From contig NZ_WTYF01000004.1 of the NCBI RefSeq assembly GCF_009827315.1, forward strand, positions 372,001-436,000: DNA of 64,000 bases, written 5' to 3'. The translations under genes were made by a program, and so were the position numbers. Below are positions 17,527-26,154 of the stretch, in pieces (position 1 is the stretch's first letter; each line of letters begins with the position of its first letter). A model generated the notes under the pieces. The model ran no database searches. It saw only the letters and a program-made list of their open reading frames with translations, and was not told the DNA's origin. This stretch comes from Qipengyuania gaetbuli (lineage in GTDB: Bacteria; Pseudomonadota; Alphaproteobacteria; Sphingomonadales; Sphingomonadaceae).

Positions 17527-18686
17527 CTGAGCCACCCGCGTACGCCGTTGATGACCCGGTCGAAGAAGCCAGCTTCCTCGACCGCCTCTTCCGCCACCAG
17601 CGGTACGGAGTATTCGGGCAGGCCTTCAACCTGCACGAGCAATTCGGCAATCTTCTCGCTTGTAGCAACGGGTGCGCGCAGCGGCCCGTCGTACCGAATT
17701 GTCATCGAGACCTTGCCTTGGTGGTTCTTCGGCATGCTCAGGAAGACGCCTCGCCGCGCGACAAGGCGGACCGAACCGCTGTCTCCGCCTTGGACATCAG
17801 CCTCTCCGAGAACAGTCCCGGGCGCGAAGAACTGCTGCTGGTCGAATGTGCGGAACCCCCATTCGAGCAGGGCGCGCGAAGCCCGGTCCCGTACCCGCGC
17901 GCGTGGCGCTCCGGCGACGACCATGACCAGCCTGCGGCCGTTGCGCTGCGCCGATCCCAGGAAGCCGTATCCCGCCTGGTTGGTGAAACCGGTCTTGATA
18001 CCGTCCGCACCCGGGACCTTGCCGCTGATGGGATCGTGATTTGGCTGGGTGATCTCGTTGTAGGTGAACTCGGTCTGCCCGACGAAATGGCGGTATTTTG
18101 TGGGATGCTTGCGGATCAAGGCCGCTGCCAGAGTGGACAGGTCGCGCGCGGTGACGAACGTCCTGCCATCATCCATCCATCCATTCGGAGTGCCGAAATG
18201 GCTGTCTCTCATCCCGATTTCGGAGGCTTTCGCGTTCATCGCGGCGACCCATGCATCCACCGATCCGGCGGCGCCTTCGGCCAAGACGGCGGCACCGTCA
18301 TTTGCGGAAACCGTCGTCACTCCGTGTACGAGGTCATCCATGGTCACGCGCGCGCCGCTGGCCAGGAACATGGTCGAGCCGACGCCTCGCCACTTTCGCC
18401 ACAACTCGGGCCTGACCGTAACCACCTGCTGGGGGAGAATCTTGCCTTCTTCCATCCACTCGAACGCCAGAAAGGTCGTCATCACTTTCGTGATTGATGC
18501 AGGCATGAAACGCCGATCCGCTTCGCGAGCGAAAAGGACTTGCCCACTGGTGAGGTCGAGCAGGAATGCGATCGGGGCATCATTCGCGTTTGGCGGCCCA
18601 GCAGGCTGGCGATCCTGCGCGCTCGCTTGCCCTGCAAACAGCAGGGCAAAAGAGGGGATCAGGGCAAATCGGGAAATTTTACGCAA
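17523..18686 (-). CDS. dacA: D-alanyl-D-alanine carboxypeptidase (PBP5/6-type)
   Basis: A secreted serine carboxypeptidase of 387 residues that trims the terminal D-Ala of peptidoglycan stem peptides. The TTG start is followed by a signal peptide (RKISRFALIPSFALLFAG then QASA-Q). Active-site motifs of the class are MPASITKVMTTF (SxxK), VSANDGA (SxN) and DGIKTGFTN (KTG). A C-terminal PBP5-like beta domain and an amphipathic tail (FFDRVINGVRGWLR) suggest membrane anchoring. The ribosome-binding site lies in a hairpin directly upstream. Confidence 0.94.
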   Translation of the reverse strand: MRKISRFALIPSFALLFAGQASAQDRQPAGPPNANDAPIAFLLDLTSGQVLFAREADRRFMPASITKVMTTFLAFEWMEEGKILPQQVVTVRPELWRKWRGVGSTMFLASGARVTMDDLVHGVTTVSANDGAAVLAEGAAGSVDAWVAAMNAKASEIGMRDSHFGTPNGWMDDGRTFVTARDLSTLAAALIRKHPTKYRHFVGQTEFTYNEITQPNHDPISGKVPGADGIKTGFTNQAGYGFLGSAQRNGRRLVMVVAGAPRARVRDRASRALLEWGFRTFDQQQFFAPGTVLGEADVQGGDSGSVRLVARRGVFLSMPKNHQGKVSMTIRYDGPLRAPVATSEKIAELLVQVEGLPEYSVPLVAEEAVEEAGFFDRVINGVRGWLR

Positions 18687-18703
18687 GCCGGCTCCGCGCC
18701 GGC
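18687..18703 (-). promoter_or_regulatory. Hairpin carrying the dacA ribosome-binding site
   Basis: Two GCCGGC arms (18687-18692 and 18698-18703) enclose a 5-nt loop immediately before the TTG start of dacA. On the minus strand the GGAG of the ribosome-binding site spans the loop and the first base of the arm. Such a placement can lower or modulate initiation; no regulator is evident. Confidence 0.35.
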
Positions 18704-18774
18704 ATTCCGGCGAAACTACAGGGGTGTCGAGGTGGGATTACCTATAACCACGCGTGGCAGCCATTGCGAGAGGA

Positions 18775-18852
18775 TCAACGGGCTGTCCACGGCTGAGGCA
18801 GCGACACGGGCAGCGCCAAGGCAAGGCGGGCGAACGCGCCCGATTTCGCCAT
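18775..18852 (-). pseudogene. Possible remnant or small ORF after mltB (25 residues, signal-peptide-like)
   Basis: Twelve bases after the mltB stop, with AAGGA upstream, an ATG opens a 25-codon frame. It reads like the start of an exported protein (MAKSGAFARLALALPVSL) and then stops. In related sphingomonads, as I recall it, an RlpA-type lipoprotein gene often lies between mltB and dacA. This could be its decayed N-terminus, but the gap is only 178 bp and nothing further is recognisable. It may also be chance. Confidence 0.2.
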
Positions 18853-18864
18853 CGGCACTGTTCC

Positions 18865-19884
18865 TTATCGCGTGATTTCGTCTGCCAGCAAGCCGACGCT
18901 CATCGCGTAATAGTTCGAGCAATTGTACTCCAATATCACGCGGTAATTCGAGGTGAGCAGCCACGCCGGGGTGCCGGGGCCATCGGGTTGGAAGATGGTG
19001 GCTTGCGTGCCGGCAGCAAGCGGACGCTGGGGCTGCACGCCCAGCTCGCGCCATTCCTCGACCGTTTTGTACTGGCTATGGCGTTCATGAACGCGCGAGC
19101 AGACCGGCGCATCGATCCTGGTGCGGTAGCGGTCGATGTCGAACCCGCTTGGAACGTAGGCGCGCACACCCCACGGTTGACCGCTGCGCCACCCGGCATC
19201 GCGGAAATAGTTGGCGATCGACGCCAGCGTGTCGGCACGACTATTCATGATGTCGGCACGGCCATCGCCATTCCCGTCGGTCGCGAGCCGCAGATATACG
19301 CTCGGCAGAAATTGCGGGTTGCCGAAGGCTCCGGCCCAGCTGCCCTTGAGTTGGCTGCGGGGGTAACCCTTGTCGGCTACCTTCATAAGGGCGACGAATT
19401 CGTCGGCGAACAATTCGCGCCTGCGCCCTTCCCATGCCAGCGTAGCGAGCGCCTGAGCGAGGTCGAAGCCGCCCTTGACCGCGCCATAGGCAGTTTCATG
19501 ACCCCAGATGGCCGTCAGTATTTCGCCGGGAACACCGTATTCCCGCTCGATTGCTGCAAGCTCTCCCCTTGCAGCCGAATAGGCTCGTCGTCCGCCGGAG
19601 ATGCGCGCGTCGTCGACATGCGTTGCGATATACGGTGCGAGCGGCGGGTACCCCGTACCGGTGGATGACCCCGGCTGTGACCGGTCCAGCTGGATGACCC
19701 GCTGGCTGGGCTCCAGCCCTTCCGTCATGCGCTGCAGTGTTGCCTCGCTCACACCTTCCGCCCTCGCCCGGGCGATCAGCAATTGCAGATAGGCATCGAA
19801 AGGCATCGACTGTGCGCTGGCAGGTGCCACCGGGATGCAAAGCAATAGCGCGGTCGCGAAGGACAAAATCGGGCGTAAGGTCAT
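18865..19884 (-). CDS. mltB: Lytic murein transglycosylase, MltB family
   Basis: A periplasmic lytic transglycosylase of 339 residues that cleaves the glycan strand with formation of 1,6-anhydroMurNAc. It has a signal peptide (MTLRPILSFATALLLCIPVA, cleavage after ASA). The catalytic Glu is in WGHETAYGAVKGGFDLAQAL, and the family signatures GAFGNPQFLPS and DGNGDGRADIMNS follow. The C-terminus carries the peptidoglycan-binding-like segment. I chose ATG 19884, with GAAG eight bases upstream; ATG 19890 is also possible. Adjacency to dacA suggests a cell-wall remodelling group. Confidence 0.92.
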   Translation of the reverse strand: MTLRPILSFATALLLCIPVAPASAQSMPFDAYLQLLIARARAEGVSEATLQRMTEGLEPSQRVIQLDRSQPGSSTGTGYPPLAPYIATHVDDARISGGRRAYSAARGELAAIEREYGVPGEILTAIWGHETAYGAVKGGFDLAQALATLAWEGRRRELFADEFVALMKVADKGYPRSQLKGSWAGAFGNPQFLPSVYLRLATDGNGDGRADIMNSRADTLASIANYFRDAGWRSGQPWGVRAYVPSGFDIDRYRTRIDAPVCSRVHERHSQYKTVEEWRELGVQPQRPLAAGTQATIFQPDGPGTPAWLLTSNYRVILEYNCSNYYAMSVGLLADEITR

Positions 19885-20004
19885 GAGCATAGCTTCGCAG
19901 TAACCAAGTGAACGGCAGATGTCATGTGAAGCATTATCCCTGAGAACTGTCACGAGTTCCGGGATGACAAGTGCATTCCTTGCCGCTAGCGCCTCTTTCG
20001 CTGC

Positions 20005-20094
20005 GGACAGGTGGCAGAGTGGTTGAATGCAGCGGTCTTGAAAACCGCCGTGGGTTCACGCCCACCGTGGGTTCGAATCCCACCCTGTCCGCCA
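20005..20094 (+). tRNA. tRNA-Ser (anticodon TGA), CCA encoded
   Basis: The 90-nt gene folds as a type II tRNA. Acceptor GGACAGG (20005-20011) pairs with CCTGTCC (20084-20090), followed by discriminator G and an encoded CCA. The anticodon loop CTTGAAA has anticodon TGA and is flanked by GCGGT/ACCGC. The long variable arm (CGTGGGTTCACGCCCACC) and the T-arm GTGGGTTCGAATCCCAC are clear. It reads UCA (and, by wobble, UCG) serine codons. Confidence 0.97.
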
Positions 20095-20429
20095 CATTTC
20101 GCTTCTGGCTACCTTTGTGGCAGCGACGGCGCTGAAATGTATAGAAGCGTCAAAAAACGCTCGCCAAAACAAAGCGGTTGACTTGGTAGCATGCGTGGTT
20201 AACTTTTCGTTAACCCTGTTGGATCGAGTCGTTTCATCTCCTGCAACCGGGCATAACAACAAACTCTGGGCCGCCTTGCGATGCAGCGAACCGAACGAAA
20301 AGTTCGGGCGCGTCGAGGGCTGTTTCTTCTGCCTTCAACAAGCTGCGATGCGAGAAAATTGCATCAAATCAGAGCGGTATAAACCGCCTGGGTCAGCTTC
20401 TTGAACATTCAGGCACCGGGAGAAGCGAA
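20095..20429 (+). promoter_or_regulatory. Long regulatory region and structured leader of the type I secretion substrate
   Basis: This 335-bp gap has no convincing gene. It holds a TTGACT -35-like box (20178-20183), a perfect CtrA-type box (20199-20214), a GANTC methylation site (20226-20230), and three small stem-loops in the presumed 5' leader: 20291-20307 (CCGAAC, loop GAAAA, GTTCGG), 20347-20365 (GATGC and GCATC) and 20374-20387 (GCGGT, loop ATAA, ACCGC). A GGGAGAAG ribosome-binding site precedes the ATG at 20430. The transcription start is not determined. Confidence 0.5.
20199..20214. promoter_or_regulatory. CtrA-type operator, TTAA-N7-TTAAC
   Basis: The sequence matches the full CtrA consensus TTAA-N7-TTAAC and is also a near-palindrome (GGTTAAC, five bases, GTTAACC at 20197-20215). 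CtrA is the cell-cycle and motility master regulator of alphaproteobacteria. A TTGACT -35-like box is 15 bp upstream and a GAGTC CcrM-type site is 12 bp downstream. It would place the surface protein gene under cell-cycle or motile/sessile control (inference). Confidence 0.55.
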
Positions 20430-23400
20430 ATGCCTATTCGAGTAGACGAAAACGGCGACGGCATCTGGGACAAGGAACTGGACGACGACACGGTTGGCCT
20501 TCCGCCCATCACTGACAAAACCGGCGATGGGAAACTCGATGTCGACCTGACAACTGCCAATTCCTCTGCGGTGATCAATGGCGCTGTCTTTCTCGATGCT
20601 GCCAATGTTGGCGCCGGTACCGGCAATTATAACACCTTCCTTGCTATTCAGGACGACAATGATCCCGGAAGTGTGGAGGAAGGGTTCAACTCCGATGACA
20701 AGAACCCGCTACATCCCAGCAACGACGAGATCGACCAGTCCAAGACTGAGACGATCCTCCTCGGCTCTATTCCCATCACGTACTACGATGCGGATGGTGA
20801 TGGCATTGAGGAAGCGTACTTCGAATTCCGCGTCGATCTGAACGAAAGCAATTCGAGCCCCGATACACAGATCTCGCTCGATTCCTTCCAGCTCTACGCA
20901 TCGCAAGACGGCACGATCGAGGACCTCGCGGTCCTGCAAGCGCAGAACAAGATTTACGACATGGATGCCGGCCAGGACGTGTCGGTCCTGTTGAGCGAGG
21001 CCAATTCGTCCGGCTCCGGCAACGACGACTATTCCGTGCTGGTCCCTGTAGAAGCCTTCGGCAATGCCGATCCGGCCACGACTTACGTCTACCTGTATGT
21101 GAAGATGGGCGAAGCGGGAGCGACTTGGACCGTCCAGGGCGGGTTCGAAGAATGGAACCTGCAGAATGCGGTGATCCTCCAGGGCACGAAGTTCGAGGAT
21201 ACCGATGGCGACGGCGTTCGCGACGATGGCGAAGGCGGTCTCGGCGGCGTGAAGATATTCATCGACAATGACCTCGACGGGATTGTCGAGGCCACCGATG
21301 GCAACGGCGTCCTCGACCCGGGCGAACGCTTTACCTTCACCAATCCGGACGGATCATACTCCTTCGGGAGCATCCCGCTTTTCGATTCAAGCTACACCAT
21401 CCAGGTCCGGGAAGTGGTGCCTGACGGCTATGTCAGGACCACGGGCGATTTCGAAACCGTGCTGATTTCTTCCAACGCCGATGCCGGGGACATCCTGCAG
21501 GTCGATCCGATCGGTAACAAGCCGCTGACCCCCAGCATCGATCTGGACAAGGAAATTCCGGAAATCGAGGGCGGCGTCGGTTTGAACGGCCTTGGCGGAG
21601 CCAACAGCGCTGGTGACAAGATCATCTACCAGTTCACCGTCACCAATGATGGCGAGCTGGATCTCACCAACGTAGTACTGACCGATCCCAATATCGATGT
21701 CGGTTCGCTCGTGCGGGGTGACGACATCGTTGGTGACAACGATAACATCCTCGAGGTCGGAGAAGTCTGGTCCTACACTGCAAGTCATACCGTCACACAG
21801 GACGAACTGGACAGCAACGGCAACGACAGTGCCGATGGCGCCGACGGTGACATCGACAATACTGCCGGCGTCACGGGTGACTCGGCCCGCGGCCAGGTTT
21901 CCGACAGTGACAGCGAGGATGCCCCGCTCGTCCGCGTAGCGGCGATCGACGTGGTGAAATCGGTCACGTCCATCGAAGATGGCGACGACTTCGGAGGAAC
22001 GGGCCAAGTCGATAGCCCCGGTGACGTGATCAATTACCTCCTGACCATTTCGAACGAAGGCAACTACGCGCTTTCCGGCGTGACCATGGAAGATCAGGTC
22101 GAAGGTTACGCATCGGTCGATGCGACACCCGTCGACGATGGCTTCGGCTACAATATCGGCGACCTCGACCAGGACAACCTGCTCGATGTCAATGAAACGT
22201 GGCAGTATACCGCCAGCTACACGGTCACGCAGGAAGATATCGATTCCAACGGGTTTGGCGATGGAGACATCGATAACATCGCAACTGGCGACACTGCGGA
22301 AACCGGTCCGGACACTGACGTGGAAGCTGTGCCCATCGTGGACGATCCGGCGATCAAGATCGTCAAAGACGCGGAATCGAGCGATCCGGAATGCACCGAT
22401 GCCGGGGATACGATCACCTACACCTACACGGTGACGAACGAGGGTAATGTCTCGCTCGACAACGTGGTGGTGGTCGACGATGCGGCAACGCCGGGCGATG
22501 ACACCGACGACTTCTCGCCGACCTATGTCAGCGGCGATACCGATGCCGACGGCGAGCTCGATGTGGGCGAGACCTGGACCTACACCGCGCAGTATGTGGT
22601 GACCCAGGCCGACGTCGACGGCGGCGGCCCGATCGTGAACACGGCGACCGCCAATGGCGACTCGGTTGCGAGCGGCGATGCGGCAGAGGAATCCTCTGAC
22701 GATGCAAGCGTCGAACTGTGCGACGATCCGGCGATCAAGATCGTCAAAGACGCGGAATCGAGCGATCCGGAATGCACCGATGCCGGGGATACGATCACCT
22801 ACACCTACACGGTGACGAACGAGGGTAATGTCTCGCTCGACAACGTGGTGGTGGTCGACGATGCGGCAACGCCGGGCGATGACACCGACGACTTCTCGCC
22901 GACCTATGTCAGCGGCGATACCGATGCCGACGGCGAGCTCGATGTGGGCGAGACCTGGACCTACACCGCGCAGTATGTGGTGACCCAGGCCGACGTCGAC
23001 GCGAACACACCTATCGTGAATACCGCGATCGCCAATGCTGTCTCGGTAGCCTCGGGAGATGCGGCTGAAGAATCCTCGGACGACGCAAGTGTCGACGTGT
23101 GCTGGGAGCCTGCAATCGACGTCGAAAAACTCGTCTCGATCAGCGGCAACGCCTTCGATCCGGTGCTCGACGATCACGACAGTCCGACAGGGCCGCAGGC
23201 GACAACTGCGAATACGCCGATCTACTTCCTCGTATCGGTAGCCAATATCGGCAACGTCACTCTGACGGCGCTCGACTTCAGCGATATCCTGTCGTCACCG
23301 GGAGGTTCCGTCTTCGCCGGAGAGCTCAACTACGCTGATCCCTCGATCGATGCGTGGGTCGATCTCGACGGCAACGGTTCGCGCGATGCCAACGAGGACT

Positions 23401-24347
23401 GGGCGCTGAACGACGTCAATGCCGACGGGGTGCTGGACACTGTCGAACTCGCTCCGGGCGAGACGATCAATGTCTATTACACCATGCCGTTCGAGGCCGG
23501 GCAGCACATCAACACCGTTACGGTCACGACCGCAGAAGGTGTGTCCGACAGCGATGCGGCGCATTACTTCGGGCTCAACGATCCCGGGTCCGGCGTCCGC
23601 ACCCCGGGCTTCTGGCAGGGCCCGAACAATGGCCTCACTTTCTGGGACGGCATTGCCGACAACCAGGCGCATGATGGCGAAGGCTTCCCCGATGGCGATC
23701 CGTCGACAGAGGGTAACCAGGACCTGCTTTACGCGGTGGACAGCAATGGTGATGGCGTAATCGACGGCGCGGACAAGCAAGGCCTGCTCGTCGGCGACTA
23801 CAACGGCGATGGGCTGGGCACTGGTGAAGATGTGTTCTTCATCTCACTCAAGGATGCCCAGGACTTGGTCGACGCATCGACCAAGAGCGGGAACGACGTC
23901 ATCTCCAAGATGGGCCGTGACGTTGTGGCGACCTGGCTGAACTTCCTTGCCGGAAACAGCCTGGGCGACGGTTCGGAAGGCACGGCAAAGCATTACCTCG
24001 ATGATGCCATCGACTGGATGCAGAGCTTCGCCGACGGCACGCCCAAGGTCTCCGAACTTGGCGAGGCCTTCGACGATTACGTAGCCGGTTCGCGCATCAA
24101 GACGAGCGAGAACAGCTGGAAGTCCCCGCAAGGTGACAGCGATCACTCTGGCGCGGACATCCACAACGCTCTCGCCGAGTACAACGAGAGCGGCACGGTG
24201 AACGGCCTGTTCGTTGCCGGCGACGGTGACAGCGCGGCCTTCCAGGCGGCATTGTCCGAGGCAGTGAACAGCGGGCTCTTCATGGTGGCACCGATCGGGG
24301 ACGACCCGCTCGTGGTGGGAGATGGCATGACCATCGCCATCGCCTGA
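20430..24347 (+). CDS. Giant acidic Ca-loop surface protein, predicted type I secretion substrate
   Basis: I recognise domains but not a named protein. The 1305-residue chain is extremely rich in Asp, Glu, Gly, Thr and Val, with almost no Cys or Lys, and starts without a signal peptide ([17 protein letters not shown]). Residues about 1-250 form an unknown region with DADGDGIEE loops. About 252-347 is SdrD-B/prealbumin-like ([12 protein letters not shown] ... GSYSF). About 370-1045 holds five DUF11-like beta repeats with a recurring TYTAxYxVTQxD strand; repeats at 638 and 765 have a 127-residue period. About 1046-1305 starts with [11 protein letters not shown], has a dockerin-like pair ([24 protein letters not shown]) and ends hydrophobically (MTIAIA), as type I signals often do. 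No RTX nonapeptides are present. The exporter genes follow directly. A role as an S-layer, sheath or adhesin is inferred. Confidence 0.85.
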   Translation: MPIRVDENGDGIWDKELDDDTVGLPPITDKTGDGKLDVDLTTANSSAVINGAVFLDAANVGAGTGNYNTFLAIQDDNDPGSVEEGFNSDDKNPLHPSNDEIDQSKTETILLGSIPITYYDADGDGIEEAYFEFRVDLNESNSSPDTQISLDSFQLYASQDGTIEDLAVLQAQNKIYDMDAGQDVSVLLSEANSSGSGNDDYSVLVPVEAFGNADPATTYVYLYVKMGEAGATWTVQGGFEEWNLQNAVILQGTKFEDTDGDGVRDDGEGGLGGVKIFIDNDLDGIVEATDGNGVLDPGERFTFTNPDGSYSFGSIPLFDSSYTIQVREVVPDGYVRTTGDFETVLISSNADAGDILQVDPIGNKPLTPSIDLDKEIPEIEGGVGLNGLGGANSAGDKIIYQFTVTNDGELDLTNVVLTDPNIDVGSLVRGDDIVGDNDNILEVGEVWSYTASHTVTQDELDSNGNDSADGADGDIDNTAGVTGDSARGQVSDSDSEDAPLVRVAAIDVVKSVTSIEDGDDFGGTGQVDSPGDVINYLLTISNEGNYALSGVTMEDQVEGYASVDATPVDDGFGYNIGDLDQDNLLDVNETWQYTASYTVTQEDIDSNGFGDGDIDNIATGDTAETGPDTDVEAVPIVDDPAIKIVKDAESSDPECTDAGDTITYTYTVTNEGNVSLDNVVVVDDAATPGDDTDDFSPTYVSGDTDADGELDVGETWTYTAQYVVTQADVDGGGPIVNTATANGDSVASGDAAEESSDDASVELCDDPAIKIVKDAESSDPECTDAGDTITYTYTVTNEGNVSLDNVVVVDDAATPGDDTDDFSPTYVSGDTDADGELDVGETWTYTAQYVVTQADVDANTPIVNTAIANAVSVASGDAAEESSDDASVDVCWEPAIDVEKLVSISGNAFDPVLDDHDSPTGPQATTANTPIYFLVSVANIGNVTLTALDFSDILSSPGGSVFAGELNYADPSIDAWVDLDGNGSRDANEDWALNDVNADGVLDTVELAPGETINVYYTMPFEAGQHINTVTVTTAEGVSDSDAAHYFGLNDPGSGVRTPGFWQGPNNGLTFWDGIADNQAHDGEGFPDGDPSTEGNQDLLYAVDSNGDGVIDGADKQGLLVGDYNGDGLGTGEDVFFISLKDAQDLVDASTKSGNDVISKMGRDVVATWLNFLAGNSLGDGSEGTAKHYLDDAIDWMQSFADGTPKVSELGEAFDDYVAGSRIKTSENSWKSPQGDSDHSGADIHNALAEYNESGTVNGLFVAGDGDSAAFQAALSEAVNSGLFMVAPIGDDPLVVGDGMTIAIA
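22341..22620 (+). repeat. Perfect 280-bp direct repeat, copy 1
   Basis: Identical base for base to 22722-23001, offset 381 bp (127 codons). It encodes residues 638-730 of the secreted protein, a DUF11-like unit with [10 protein letters not shown] and [14 protein letters not shown]. Flanking codons of the same repeat unit (22621-22721) are diverged from their counterpart, so the identity ends abruptly. Confidence 0.95.
22722..23001 (+). repeat. Perfect 280-bp direct repeat, copy 2
   Basis: Second copy of the repeat at 22341-22620, encoding residues from 765 on. After 23001 the DNA diverges from copy 1, while the protein remains similar ([21 protein letters not shown]). This suggests gene conversion or selection on a core rather than a simple fresh duplication. 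Confidence 0.95.
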
Positions 24348-24364
24348 GGAGGCACTGTCCGGGA

Positions 24365-24397
24365 CCGGCATCGCTGCCATCGCGGCAGCGGTGCCGG
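24365..24397 (+). terminator. Strong hairpin between secreted-protein gene and exporter gene
   Basis: Fourteen-base arms (24365-24378 and 24384-24397, one G-T wobble) enclose a 5-nt loop, 17 bp after the stop of the surface protein gene. Only a short T-run (CCTTTC) follows, so it could be a leaky terminator or a 3' mRNA stabiliser. Either would give much more substrate than exporter mRNA, as seen in known type I systems with substrate-first operons. Confidence 0.6.
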
Positions 24398-24423
24398 ACC
24401 TTTCATTGGGGGGAGGATTGGAC

Positions 24424-26154
24424 TTGGCAGACTTGGAACATGAATCGGATGGGCCGAAGCCGCGCATAGCGCCATGGCTATCGGGTCCGCTGAAAAAAAG
24501 TCGCCCGCTCTACATGCGGGTCCTTGTCGCAGCCTTCCTGATCAATTGCTTCGCCCTCGTCACCGCCCTGTTCACGATGACGGTCTATGATCGCATCGTC
24601 CCGAACAATGCGACCGAAAGCCTGATCGGCCTCGCCATTGGGCTCGGTATCGTCCTGATCTTCGATTTCGTCCTGAAGCTCCTGCGGTCCTATTTCGTGG
24701 ACATTGCCGGTGCCCGAGTGGACCGTGATATCGGCCGCGCCATTTTCGAGCGTATCCTCGCACTGCGACTGGATCTCAGCCGGCACACCACTGGCGGGCT
24801 TGCGGGCCTCGTCCGCGAAATCGAAACTCTGCGCGACTTCTTCGCCTCCGCCACCATCACCGCGATGGTCGACGTTCCCTTCACGATCATTACACTGCTG
24901 GTGATCGCCATGATCGGCGGTTGGCTGGTCATGGTGCCCTTGGTGATGATCCCGGTGGTCATCCTTGCTGCCCTCGCAACGCAGCCGGCCATGCGGCGGC
25001 TTTCGTCGCAGGCTCTCGATGAAGCGCTGGGGAAACAGGCCGTGCTGGTCGAAACCATCGGCAGCCTGGAAACGGTCAAATCGTCGAATGCCGGCGACAT
25101 GCTCAGCAAGCGCTGGGAAGAGGCGATGAAAGGCCATGCCGGCGTATCGCTGCGCCAGCGCCTGACCGCCAACCTCGCCACTACGGTCGCTGGCAGTGCG
25201 CAAACAATGGCCTATACCGGCATGGTGATTTTCGGCGTCTTTGCGATTGCCGACCAGTCGCTGACGATGGGCGGCCTGATCGCCTGTTCGATCCTTGCCG
25301 GACGCGCTGTCGCACCCCTCGGGGCGATTTCCGTGCTGCTGACGCGGATCCATGCAGCGCGCACCGCTTATCGCCGCATCGATGCGATGATGGAAATGCC
25401 CGCCGAAGGGCCCGAAGGCCTCGGTCTTGCTCCTGCAAAACTGGAAGGCGGGATAGAGTTCCGAGACGTCGATTTCCGCTATCCCGGCGCAGCTGAAATG
25501 GCCCTGACGGGTGTCAACTTCAACATCCGACCGGGCGAGCACGTAGCCCTGATCGGCCCGATCGGGTCGGGCAAATCGACCGTCGCACGGCTGTTGATCG
25601 GGCTTTACCCTCCCACGAGCGGCCTGGTCATGATCGACGGCACCGATATCCGGCAGCTAACGCCCAAGTCGCTGCGTGCGAAAGTAGGCGCGCTGCTGCA
25701 GGACAATGCCCTGCTTACCGGCACCATCCGCGAGAACATCATGCTCGGCCGCCCTGATGCCGATGACGAGGAAATGATCAGGGCTGCCAAGCTCAGCCAT
25801 GCTCACGACTTCATCTCACGCATGCCGAACGGATACGACCTCAGGCTGGCAGACCGCGGTTCGGGGCTTTCCGGCGGGCAGCGGCAGGCCATCGCCATGG
25901 CGCGGGCACTCGTGGGGCAGCCGCCCATCCTCGTGTTCGACGAGCCGACATCGGCAGTCGATACCGAGACAGAGGCACTGCTGATGAACAATCTGCGCCA
26001 CGAATTCCAGGGACGGACGCTGATCCTGATCACCCACCGCCCCTCCCTCCTCGGCCTGGTGGACCGGGTCATCCTCATGTCGCGCGGAAGGGTGGCGATG
26101 GACGGCACCCCTGAAGACATCACGCGCAAGGTTACAAGGATAGCGGCACGATGA
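24424..26154 (+). CDS. Type I secretion ABC transporter (PrtD/RsaD type, no C39 domain)
   Basis: A 576-residue fused membrane-ATPase exporter. Transmembrane helices span about residues 20-290 (ALVTALFTMTVYDRIVPNN is a typical first-helix motif). The ATPase has Walker A GPIGSGKST, signature LSGGQRQAIAMARAL, Walker B ILVFDEPTSA and H-loop ITHRPS. There is no N-terminal C39 peptidase or C39-like domain, so it falls in the PrtD/RsaD size class rather than LapB/HlyB. I chose TTG 24424, seven bases after a GGGGGGAGG site; GTG 24391 lies inside the preceding hairpin and lacks a ribosome-binding site. The next gene overlaps as ATGA. The substrate is presumably the protein encoded just upstream. Confidence 0.93.
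   Translation: MADLEHESDGPKPRIAPWLSGPLKKSRPLYMRVLVAAFLINCFALVTALFTMTVYDRIVPNNATESLIGLAIGLGIVLIFDFVLKLLRSYFVDIAGARVDRDIGRAIFERILALRLDLSRHTTGGLAGLVREIETLRDFFASATITAMVDVPFTIITLLVIAMIGGWLVMVPLVMIPVVILAALATQPAMRRLSSQALDEALGKQAVLVETIGSLETVKSSNAGDMLSKRWEEAMKGHAGVSLRQRLTANLATTVAGSAQTMAYTGMVIFGVFAIADQSLTMGGLIACSILAGRAVAPLGAISVLLTRIHAARTAYRRIDAMMEMPAEGPEGLGLAPAKLEGGIEFRDVDFRYPGAAEMALTGVNFNIRPGEHVALIGPIGSGKSTVARLLIGLYPPTSGLVMIDGTDIRQLTPKSLRAKVGALLQDNALLTGTIRENIMLGRPDADDEEMIRAAKLSHAHDFISRMPNGYDLRLADRGSGLSGGQRQAIAMARALVGQPPILVFDEPTSAVDTETEALLMNNLRHEFQGRTLILITHRPSLLGLVDRVILMSRGRVAMDGTPEDITRKVTRIAAR

Noticed and set aside
22341..23001. CRISPR or satellite-like repeat
   Set aside because: The repeats are long, in frame and within one coding sequence; they are protein domain repeats.
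21387..23177. A 596-codon open frame on the minus strand inside the surface protein gene
   Set aside because: It is the mirror of a GC-rich repeat region with few stops. The + strand frame has recognisable domains, codon structure and a ribosome-binding site; the minus frame has none.
20430..24347. RTX toxin or bacteriocin
   Set aside because: No GGxGxDxxx repeats, no lipase, protease or pore-forming motifs, and no immunity-like gene.
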